From Acidobacteriota bacterium (GTDB lineage: Bacteria; Acidobacteriota; Blastocatellia; RBC074): a stretch of DNA of 45,293 nucleotides. The translations under genes were made by a program, and so were the position numbers. The notes below the pieces were generated by a model that saw only the letters and a list, made by a program, of their open reading frames with translations, was not told where the DNA came from and did not search any database. Below, piece by piece: positions 38,744-45,293 of the stretch; position 1 is the stretch's first letter; each line of letters opens with the position of its first letter. Where the stretch lies: assembly GCA_022072205.1 (NCBI GenBank), contig JAJVID010000050.1, forward strand, positions 3,121-48,413, given 5' to 3'.

Positions 38744-38781
38744 TGGAATCTCGGATTTCAAATTCGGGATCTGAAATCGGG
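38744..38781. repeat. Hairpin in the rplX-rplE spacer
   Basis: The spacer GGAATCTCGGATTTCAAATT followed by CGGGATCTGAAATCGGG forms GATTTCA/TGAAATC (38754-38760 with 38772-38778). On the minus strand it begins right after the rplX TAA. Its wording (AATCTCGGATTTCAAATTCG) is shared in part with the rpsS-rplB and rpmJ-rpsM spacers. Confidence 0.7.
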
Positions 38782-39102
38782 TTATTCAATCACCGCGCCG
38801 CTCTTTTTCGAGACGCGAACCTTGCGGCCATCCTGCAGAATTTGAAATCCGACGCGGATGGGGCGGCCACCTTCGATCAGCATCACGTTCGAGACGTCAA
38901 CCGGAGCTTCACGCTCGACGATACCGCCCGCGATGCCCTTCTGGCGGTTCTGGCGCTCGTGATGTTTGAGAACGTTCACTCCTTCGACCCGGACTTTGCC
39001 TTTCTTGGTCAAGACCTCGATGACGCGGCCTCGTTTACCTTTGTCGCGTCCTGAGATGACCATCACCTGGTCGCCTTTTTTGATTTTCATTCTTGTTGCC
39101 AT
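38782..39102 (-). CDS. rplX: 50S ribosomal protein L24
   Basis: The 106-residue protein holds the KOW motif GDQVMVISGRDKGKRGRVIEV and VRVEGVNVLKHHERQNRQKG. The frame is open to 39135, but ATG 39102 has GAGG 5 nt upstream and gives the normal N-terminus (MATRMKIKKGD). It is a 23S assembly initiator next to rplN and rplE. Confidence 0.95.
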   Translation of the reverse strand: MATRMKIKKGDQVMVISGRDKGKRGRVIEVLTKKGKVRVEGVNVLKHHERQNRQKGIAGGIVEREAPVDVSNVMLIEGGRPIRVGFQILQDGRKVRVSKKSGAVIE

Positions 39103-39135
39103 AATTGCCTCGTAATCTGTCTCTCTATCGCTCAA

Positions 39136-39504
<369 letters not shown>

Positions 39505-39518
39505 AGCTAGTCTCCTTC

Positions 39519-39586
39519 GGTCGGTGGTTAGCGCACAGCGGGCGACGCCAATCCTCAGCGGCAAAATACCCGCTGACCACCAACAA
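39519..39586. repeat. Heptad-type hairpin between rpsQ and rplN
   Basis: GGTCGGTGGTTAGCGCACAG with CGGG on the left faces CCCGCTGACCACCAACAA on the right (39569-39586), with a 7-nt interruption (one unit). On the minus strand it begins directly after the rpsQ stop TAG as TTGTTGGTGGTCAGCGGG. It is the third TTGGTGG-type spacer element here. Confidence 0.78.
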
Positions 39587-39913
39587 CTATTTGCTTGCTT
39601 TTCTGAGCACCTCGACAACACGCCACCGTTTGCGCGCCGAGAGCGGGCGGGTTTCGGCGATGCGAACCTGGTCGCCGGTTGAAACCCCTTCGATTTCATT
39701 GTGAGCCATGAACTTCGTCCGCTTGCGGACATAGCGTTTGTAAACCGGATGCTTCACCAGACGGTCAACGCGCACCACAACGGTCTTCATCATTTTATCG
39801 CTGGTCACGATGCCGATCTTTTCGGTTCGGCGTCCACGGGGTTTCGCCGCTTTTTCAGCCGTTGACGCGCTCTCGGCGACCGGCGTTTCCTGATTGTTGA
39901 TTGTTTCGTCCAT
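39587..39913 (-). CDS. rpsQ: 30S ribosomal protein S17 with N-terminal extension
   Basis: The OB-fold part (about 80 residues) reads [36 protein letters not shown], then [25 protein letters not shown]. It is preceded by about 28 residues rich in Glu, Ala and Lys ([16 protein letters not shown] and so on), absent in E. coli S17. ATG 39913 is chosen; the upstream part of the frame looks non-coding. It lies between rpmC and rplN. Confidence 0.95.
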   Translation of the reverse strand: MDETINNQETPVAESASTAEKAAKPRGRRTEKIGIVTSDKMMKTVVVRVDRLVKHPVYKRYVRKRTKFMAHNEIEGVSTGDQVRIAETRPLSARKRWRVVEVLRKASK

Positions 39914-39962
39914 AATCTTTTGTCTGTCCGCCCCCCTACATTTGCGGGCGGCGGCGCTGAAA

Positions 39963-40169
39963 CTATTTCTCGATGCCGAGCGCGCGCTGGCGCAAAATTG
40001 TTTTGAGCCGCGCAAGCTCTTTCTTCTGAACCCGAATATCTTTAACCGTGTCCGGGTCGCCGAGCGCTTTTTTGAAATTCAGGCGAAAGAGAGACTCTTT
40101 GATTTCGACGACGCGCTTGATCAGTTCTTCGCTCGGTTGCATGCGGGTTTTCTCCAACCTGGCCTTCAC
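39963..40169 (-). CDS. rpmC: 50S ribosomal protein L29
   Basis: The 68-residue two-helix protein near the exit tunnel has [24 protein letters not shown] and [22 protein letters not shown] at 40169 overlaps the rplP stop (GTGA, 40166-40169), with GGAGG 6 nt upstream inside rplP. The MKA start fits the family. ATG nine codons on is possible but less likely. Confidence 0.95.
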   Translation of the reverse strand: MKARLEKTRMQPSEELIKRVVEIKESLFRLNFKKALGDPDTVKDIRVQKKELARLKTILRQRALGIEK

Positions 40170-40603
40170 AGAACGCCTCCTTCCTGGTCGTGACGAGTGA
40201 TGAACTTCGTCTTGATCGGCAACTTCGCCGCAGCCAGCTCCATGGCGCGCTGCGCGGTCGCTAGATCAACGCCTTCCATCTCGAAGATGACCCGGCCTGG
40301 CTTAACCACCGCAACCCAGCCTTCGGGCGCTCCCTTGCCTTTGCCCATACGGGTTTCGGCGGGCTTCTTGGTGATTGGCTTGTCCGGGAAAATGCGAATC
40401 CAGAGCTTGCCGCCGCGTTTGACGAAGCGAGTGATGGCGACGCGTCCGGCCTCGATCTGCTTGCCGGTGATCCACGCGGCTTCGGTCGCCTTCAGCGCGT
40501 ATTCGCCGAATGCGATGCCGGTTCCGCGTTTAGCCGCGCCGGCGCGGCGACCACGTTGCTGCCTGCGATATTTGACCTTCTTGGGAATTTTATATTCAGC
40601 CAT
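40166..40603 (-). CDS. rplP: 50S ribosomal protein L16
   Basis: L16 (145 residues) helps place A-site t[34 protein letters not shown] and [38 protein letters not shown] are unmistakable. It starts 2 nt after the rpsC stop and overlaps rpmC, so the three genes are translationally linked. Confidence 0.98.
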   Translation of the reverse strand: MAEYKIPKKVKYRRQQRGRRAGAAKRGTGIAFGEYALKATEAAWITGKQIEAGRVAITRFVKRGGKLWIRIFPDKPITKKPAETRMGKGKGAPEGWVAVVKPGRVIFEMEGVDLATAQRAMELAAAKLPIKTKFITRHDQEGGVL

Positions 40604-40605
40604 AA

Positions 40606-41256
<651 letters not shown>

Positions 41257-41276
41257 AATTTCTCCGTTGCAGAAAC

Positions 41277-41696
41277 CTATTCAACCACTTCAACCGGCTT
41301 TTCGGTTGATCTCCTGCCGGTCTTCGTAGCCTTGCTCTCGCGCCTCTCACTCGAAACGACAACCGTGAGGTGAGAATAATGACGGCGCTCGCGGTAGGCG
41401 CGTCCCATCGGCGCGGGTCGCACGCGGCGCCGATATTTGGTCGTGCCGGTGTCCGCGTAGCATTCCTTGACCCACAGTTCATCAACGTCCACCAGCACGT
41501 TGTCCAGTTGCGCCAGTTGCTCGGCGTTGGCGCGAGCCGTTTCGAGAACTTTGAAGATCATCCCGGCTGCGCGCTTGTTCGTGAAGCGCAGGATGTCGCG
41601 AGCCTCGCTGTAGGCGCGGCCACGAATCAAATCCATGACCAGCCTGGCCTTTTGCGACGAAATCTTGACGTTTGTTGCCTTCGCAATTGCTTCCAT
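41277..41696 (-). CDS. rplV: 50S ribosomal protein L22
   Basis: L22 (139 residues) lines the exit tunnel. [40 protein letters not shown] matches the family. The tunnel loop has [28 protein letters not shown] Lys/Arg-rich C-terminal tail of about 20 residues extends past the usual end. Confidence 0.97.
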   Translation of the reverse strand: MEAIAKATNVKISSQKARLVMDLIRGRAYSEARDILRFTNKRAAGMIFKVLETARANAEQLAQLDNVLVDVDELWVKECYADTGTTKYRRRVRPAPMGRAYRERRHYSHLTVVVSSERRESKATKTGRRSTEKPVEVVE

Positions 41697-41713
41697 TTTT
41701 CCAACCTCTGTCG

Positions 41714-41757
41714 GTGAGATAAGAAGGGCTTCGACAGCGGGCTAAACTTCATCTCAC
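41714..41757. repeat. Hairpin in the rpsS-rplV spacer
   Basis: GTGAGAT with AAGAAG (41714-41726) faces CTTC with ATCTCAC (41747-41757), an 11-bp stem with a 2-nt bulge. It fills the middle of the 78-nt spacer. On the minus strand it lies between the rpsS stop and the rplV start. Confidence 0.65.
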
Positions 41758-41774
41758 TGTCTTCCCCTGCCAGG

Positions 41775-42062
41775 CTATTTCCTGGGTCCCGATGCCTTCT
41801 CCGCCTTTTCCGCGTGGCCTTTGAAGGTTCGCGTCGGCGCAAACTCACCGAGTTTGTGGCCGACCATGTTTTCCGTGATGTAGACCGGGATGAATTTCTT
41901 CCCGTTGTGAACAGCCAGCGTGTGGCCAACCATCTCCGGGGTGATCGTCGAGCGGCGAGACCAGGTCTTGTGAACCTTCTTCTCGTTCGCCGCATTCATC
42001 CTGTCAATAACCTTCAACAGGTGCGTATCAATGAACGGGCCTTTTTTGACTGAACGTGCCAT
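41775..42062 (-). CDS. rpsS: 30S ribosomal protein S19
   Basis: S19 (95 residues) of the 30S head begins [23 protein letters not shown]. It has [42 protein letters not shown], all conserved, and ends [22 protein letters not shown]. It is between rplB and rplV. Confidence 0.98.
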   Translation of the reverse strand: MARSVKKGPFIDTHLLKVIDRMNAANEKKVHKTWSRRSTITPEMVGHTLAVHNGKKFIPVYITENMVGHKLGEFAPTRTFKGHAEKAEKASGPRK

Positions 42063-42070
42063 AACTTTGA

Positions 42071-42108
42071 TCTCAACTCTCAGATCTCAAATCTGAGATT
42101 GCCTGATT
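42071..42108. repeat. Hairpin-forming repeat between rplB and rpsS
   Basis: TCTCAGAT (42078-42085) and ATCTGAGA (42091-42098) form an 8-bp stem with a 5-nt loop. An outer TCTCAA and a further AATCTGAG-like phrase give alternative pairings at 7-nt steps. The spacer has no Shine-Dalgarno close to the rpsS ATG. Confidence 0.65.
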
Positions 42109-42109
42109 C

Positions 42110-42934
42110 CTACTTCGTTCTCCGTCTAACGATGAACTTGTCCGTGCGTTTGTTGTTGCGCGTCTTGTAACCGCGTGTCGGCTGTCCCCAGGGCGTAACA
42201 GGATTGCGTCCGCCTGAAGTCTTGCCTTCACCGCCGCCGTGCGGGTGATCAACCGGGTTCATCGCCACGCCGCGCACCGTCGGGCGAATGCCTTTCCAGC
42301 GTGTGCGTCCGGCTTTGCCGACCGAAACGTTCTCGTGCTCGACGTTGCCCACCTGCCCGACGGTCGCCATGCAGGCGACGGGGACGATGCGAATTTCGCC
42401 CGACGGCAGCCGAAGCTGGGCCATCTCGCCTTCTTTGGCGACCAACTGCGCGAAACTACCTGCGCTGCGGGCCATCTGGCCGCCTTTGCCGGGCTTCAAC
42501 TCAATGTTGTGAATCTGAGTGCCGAGAGGAATGTTTTTGATCGGAAGCGCGTTGCCAGTGAGGATGTCCGACTCAGGGCCGGAAACGATGGTTTGCCCCA
42601 CCTGCAATCCGGACGGCGCAAGGATGTACCGCTTCTCCCCGTCAGCATAATTGATCAGGGCAATGCGAGCCGAACGGTTCGGATCGTATTCGATGGTTGC
42701 GACTTTGCCCGGAATGCCGAACTTATCGCGCTTGAAATCCACGATGCGGTAATGGCGCTTGTGCCCGCCACCACGATGGCGCACGGTCATTTTGCCGAGA
42801 TTGTTCCGGCCACTGGTGCGCTTCTTGCTGGCGAGCAGCGGCTTATGCGGCTTATCCGTTGTCAGATCGTCGTTCGTCAGATAAGTCTGGTAACGCCGCG
42901 CGGGACTTGTTGGTGATAGCTTCTTGATTCCCAT
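42110..42934 (-). CDS. rplB: 50S ribosomal protein L2
   Basis: L2 (274 residues) is needed for subunit joining and peptidyl transfer. [29 protein letters not shown] and the catalytic-region [39 protein letters not shown], with the conserved His, are intact. It follows rplW by 15 nt. Confidence 0.98.
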   Translation of the reverse strand: MGIKKLSPTSPARRYQTYLTNDDLTTDKPHKPLLASKKRTSGRNNLGKMTVRHRGGGHKRHYRIVDFKRDKFGIPGKVATIEYDPNRSARIALINYADGEKRYILAPSGLQVGQTIVSGPESDILTGNALPIKNIPLGTQIHNIELKPGKGGQMARSAGSFAQLVAKEGEMAQLRLPSGEIRIVPVACMATVGQVGNVEHENVSVGKAGRTRWKGIRPTVRGVAMNPVDHPHGGGEGKTSGGRNPVTPWGQPTRGYKTRNNKRTDKFIVRRRTK

Positions 42935-42949
42935 CTTTTCCTCGGTCGT

Positions 42950-43291
42950 TTAAATCGAATCCGCGTAATCAACCCGCTGGCCGGGTTTGAGAGTGACGTA
43001 AGCTTTCTTGTAGTCGGGCTTGCGTCCGACGGTGCGTCCGCGGCGAACTGTTTTGCCGCGATAGTTGATCACTCTGATCTCGTCAACTTTGACTTTGAAT
43101 ATGGTTTCGACCGCCGCTTTGATCGCGTGCTTGCTGGCGTTGCCGGCAACGCGGAATGCGAGCACCTGACGATCGCGCCTGATGGTCTTCTTGTTTTTGC
43201 TGTCGCGGATGTCCTGTGTGCTCTCCTCTTTCATCTGGAGAGCCTTCTCCGTGATCACTGGCGCTTTGAGTACGTCCCAAATTGTTGACAT
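42950..43291 (-). CDS. rplW: 50S ribosomal protein L23
   Basis: L23 (113 residues) forms the docking site for SRP and trigger factor. It starts [23 protein letters not shown] and has [33 protein letters not shown]. An insert of about 15 charged residues ([19 protein letters not shown]) between strand 1 and 2 makes it longer than the usual 95-100. Confidence 0.97.
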   Translation of the reverse strand: MSTIWDVLKAPVITEKALQMKEESTQDIRDSKNKKTIRRDRQVLAFRVAGNASKHAIKAAVETIFKVKVDEIRVINYRGKTVRRGRTVGRKPDYKKAYVTLKPGQRVDYADSI

Positions 43292-43336
43292 AACTTTTCC
43301 CTTCCAATGCCGGTCTTCGGCGCCGCTGGAAACCAG

Positions 43337-43969
43337 TTACTGCTTGCCGCCCAAACGCTCCTGCAGAGCGCTGATCGCGTCTTTGGTGAAAACGATCTTG
43401 TCGTGGTAGAGCACGTCGTAAACATTGACGTTCACGTTCGACGCCACCTTTACGCCAGGCACATTGCGCGACGAAAGGATCAGATTGCTTTCCGGCGAGG
43501 TCTCGACGATCAGCGTCTTGTTATCCCAGCCGAAGCTCTTCGCAATCGCCACGAATGTCTTCGTCTTGTGGTTTTCCAGGCCGAACCCGTCCACGACGAC
43601 GACGTTGCCTTCGCGCAGACGCTCGGACAACGCCGATTTCAACGCGCCGCGCTTCATTTTGGTCGGCATCTTGGTTGACCAATCGCGCGGCTGCGGGCCG
43701 TGAACGTTGCCGCCGCCTTTCCACAACGGCGAGCGCAAAGACGCGATGCGGGCGCGGCCTGTGCCTTTCTGCTTCCAGAGCTTCTTACCGCTGCCCGAAG
43801 TGTTGCCGCGCGTCTTGGTCTGCACCGTTCCCTGGCGCTGGTTGGTCAGATAGTTGTTGACGGCGTAATAAATCAATGATTCGTTGAGTTCGACGCCGAA
43901 AACATCATCACTCAACTCCAGTTCGCCGACCTTTTCGTTACTCAGGTTTTTGACATCAACAGTTGGCAT
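43337..43969 (-). CDS. rplD: 50S ribosomal protein L4
   Basis: The 210-residue L4 reaches into the exit tunnel. [41 protein letters not shown] and the [13 protein letters not shown] loop are the hallmark. In E. coli L4 represses the S10 operon. ATG 43969 (GAGGG 5 nt upstream) is preferred to the GTG one codon before. Confidence 0.97.
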   Translation of the reverse strand: MPTVDVKNLSNEKVGELELSDDVFGVELNESLIYYAVNNYLTNQRQGTVQTKTRGNTSGSGKKLWKQKGTGRARIASLRSPLWKGGGNVHGPQPRDWSTKMPTKMKRGALKSALSERLREGNVVVVDGFGLENHKTKTFVAIAKSFGWDNKTLIVETSPESNLILSSRNVPGVKVASNVNVNVYDVLYHDKIVFTKDAISALQERLGGKQ

Positions 43970-43989
43970 CACTGCCCTCTCGAAATTCG

Positions 43990-44016
43990 GCGGCGCAATT
44001 CAGCGAACTGCGCCGC
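43990..44016. repeat. GC-rich hairpin between rplC and rplD
   Basis: GCGGCGCA (43990-43997) and TGCGCCGC (44009-44016) make a perfect 8-bp stem with an 11-nt loop. It lies between the rplC stop and the rplD start, with no T-tract. It may be an RNA processing or stability element. Confidence 0.6.
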
Positions 44017-44033
44017 GCCGTTAATCTGTGACT

Positions 44034-44669
44034 TCAATCAGTGACTTTTTTCTTGATCAAAACAACTGCGCCGGTCGGGCCGGGAACCGCGCCTCTGATC
44101 AGCAGCAGGTTCTCTTCCGAGTTGACCTTCATAATGAGCAGGTTCTTGACCGTGTTGCGCTCGACGCCCATGTGTCCGGCCATCCGCGTGCCTTTGATAA
44201 CGCGTGACGGATAAGCCGAAGCGCCGATCGAACCGGGGGCGCGGTGAAACATCGAGCCGTGGGACGCCCGCCCGCCACCAAAATTGTGGCGTTTGACAAA
44301 GCCGGCGAAGCCTCGCCCCTTGCTCGTCCCAATCACGTCAACAACGTCGTTTTCCGTGAACTGGTCAACCAGCACCTTGTCACCAACGCTGACCTCAATC
44401 GTCGCGTCTTCCAACCGGAATTCGCGCAAAATTTTTGTCGGAGGGATGCCAGCCTTGGCGAAATGGCCTTTCATAGGCTTATTGGTTCGCTTCGGCGACT
44501 TATCTTCGACCAGTCCCAACTGAACCGCTTCATACCCGTCGGTCGAGACAGTTTTCCGCTGCACGACCACGCACGGGCCAGCTTTGATCACCGTGACGGG
44601 CGTAACCGTTCCGTCCGGCGCAAAGATCTGGGTCATTCCCAGCTTTTTACCGATAATTCCGTTCACCAT
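44034..44669 (-). CDS. rplC: 50S ribosomal protein L3
   Basis: L3 (211 residues) helps start 50S assembly. It opens [28 protein letters not shown], and the central [36 protein letters not shown] loop is conserved. AGGAAG lies before the ATG. A 13-nt near repeat at the end duplicates the last codons and the stop (GTCACTGATTGA, then GTCACAGATTAA). Confidence 0.98.
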   Translation of the reverse strand: MVNGIIGKKLGMTQIFAPDGTVTPVTVIKAGPCVVVQRKTVSTDGYEAVQLGLVEDKSPKRTNKPMKGHFAKAGIPPTKILREFRLEDATIEVSVGDKVLVDQFTENDVVDVIGTSKGRGFAGFVKRHNFGGGRASHGSMFHRAPGSIGASAYPSRVIKGTRMAGHMGVERNTVKNLLIMKVNSEENLLLIRGAVPGPTGAVVLIKKKVTD

Positions 44670-44680
44670 TGTTTGCTTCC

Positions 44681-44761
44681 TGGTGGTCGGCGGTTAAGTG
44701 GCTGGTGATTGGCGGTCAGCTTTTTAAACCAACCACCAATCACCAACCACTAACCACCAAT
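44681..44761. repeat. Heptad hairpin between rpsJ and rplC
   Basis: Five near-identical 7-nt units run from 44727 to 44761: AACCAAC, CACCAAT, CACCAAC, CACTAAC, CACCAAT. The opposing arm from 44681 has TGGTGGT, CGGCGGT, TAAGTGG, CTGGTGA, TTGGCGG. The arms pair around a T/A-rich loop. The element fills the spacer from just after the rpsJ stop to 11 nt before the rplC ATG. Confidence 0.92.
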
Positions 44762-44764
44762 AAG

Positions 44765-45091
44765 TTATCTGCGGTCGCGTCCGAAAGCTTTGATTTCGGC
44801 GTCAACACCGGCGGGAAGATCGAGCTTCATCAGCGCGTCCATCGTCTGCGGTGTAGGGTCGAGAATGTCCATCAACCGCTTATGCGTGCGAATCTCGAAC
44901 TGCTCGCGCGATTTCTTGTCAACGTGCGGCGATTTGAGCACGGTGACTTTGTTTTTCACCGTCGGCAGCGGAATCGGGCCTGCCACGCGGGCGCCAGTGC
45001 GTTTCGCGGTCTCGACGATCTCAGCCGTTGACTGATCGAGCACTCGATAGTCGTAAGCTTTCAGGCGAATTCTGATCTTGTCATTCAGCAT
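44765..45091 (-). CDS. rpsJ: 30S ribosomal protein S10
   Basis: S10 (108 residues) also acts in NusB-dependent antitermination. It starts [44 protein letters not shown] and has [40 protein letters not shown]. It leads the S10 operon, directly after tuf. GGAA is the only Shine-Dalgarno-like motif before the ATG and is part of a repeat unit. Confidence 0.98.
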   Translation of the reverse strand: MLNDKIRIRLKAYDYRVLDQSTAEIVETAKRTGARVAGPIPLPTVKNKVTVLKSPHVDKKSREQFEIRTHKRLMDILDPTPQTMDALMKLDLPAGVDAEIKAFGRDRR

Positions 45092-45146
45092 AATCAGTTT
45101 CCAGTTTCCAGTTCCCAGTCAGCCAATTGGCTGAAAACTGAAAACT
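45092..45146. repeat. Heptad hairpin between tuf and rpsJ
   Basis: CAGTTTC, CAGTTTC, CAGTTCC and a partial unit (45095-45120) face two GAAAACT units (45133-45146). The centre is the perfect palindrome AGCCAATTGGCT (45121-45132). On the minus strand the array begins within the tuf stop codon (TAGTTTTC). It shares both unit and CCAATTGG core with the accB-accC spacer element. Confidence 0.9.
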
Positions 45147-45293
45147 ATTCGACGATTTCAGAGATGGTGCCCGCGCCGACCGTGCGTCCGCCCTCGCGGA
45201 TCGCAAACCGCAAGCCCTTCTCCATCGCAATCGGCGTGATCAACTCGATCTCCATCGCGATGTTGTCTCCGGGCATCACCATCTCAACTCCTT
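45145..45293 (-). CDS. tuf: Elongation factor Tu, C-terminal end (5' partial in window)
   Basis: The last 48 residues are visible: [21 protein letters not shown], then [26 protein letters not shown] and TAG. This is domain III of EF-Tu, which delivers aminoacyl-tRNA. The rest of the gene lies beyond the window's right edge. Its place ahead of rpsJ is the common str-S10 arrangement. Confidence 0.97.
   Translation of the reverse strand, partial: GVEMVMPGDNIAMEIELITPIAMEKGLRFAIREGGRTVGAGTISEIVE

Overview
The window looks like a chromosomal segment of a GC-rich, Gram-negative, non-model bacterium. A TolC/MFP/RND pump implies an outer membrane. The S10-spc-alpha ribosomal superoperon is intact, followed by accB-accC and a YifB/ComM gene. 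S4, S14, L36 and adenylate kinase all carry zinc-binding cysteines. The style of the intergenic repeats and the gene mix suggest an acidobacterium (Blastocatellia-like). That placement is inference and no database search was possible. I see no rRNA, tRNA, IS element, prophage or CRISPR array.

Region 1 (1-11773, + strand) starts inside a receiver-SpoIIE phosphatase gene, followed by an RsbW-like kinase and an RsbV-like STAS protein, which together form a partner-switching cassette. Next come a PlsC-like acyltransferase, a CDF-type transporter, two overlapping patatin-like phospholipase paralogues, and a TolC / lipoprotein adaptor / RND permease efflux operon. A palindromic terminator lies between the RND gene and the convergent genes downstream.

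Region 2 (11873-24232, - strand) is a surface-glycan cluster. In transcription order it holds a glycosidase-GT2 fusion membrane protein, an MsbA-like ABC exporter, a Trm112-methyltransferase fusion, two paralogous glycosyltransferases, a TylF-type methyltransferase with an extra C-terminal domain, a GT4 glycosyltransferase, a PIG-L deacetylase and mannose-1-phosphate guanylyltransferase. Together they look able to make GDP-mannose, build and decorate (methylate, deacetylate) a glycan, and move it across the inner membrane.

Region 3 (24620-45293, - strand) is housekeeping. In transcription order it holds tuf (partial), rpsJ-rplC-rplD-rplW-rplB-rpsS-rplV-rpsC-rplP-rpmC-rpsQ-rplN-rplX-rplE-rpsN-rpsH-rplF-rplR-rpsE-rpmD-rplO-secY-adk-map, then infA-rpmJ-rpsM-rpsK-rpsD-rpoA-rplQ from a likely own promoter, a terminator, accB-accC, and yifB/comM.

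The most unusual structure is in the spacers. Nearly every longer intergenic gap carries a snap-back element. Several are built of tandem 7-nt units facing their own complement, such as CAGTTTT with AAAACTG or TTGGTGG with CCACCAA. The units differ in sequence between spacers but share one architecture, and several begin at or overlap the stop codon of the upstream gene. Finding such elements between co-transcribed ribosomal protein genes is what I would follow up first.
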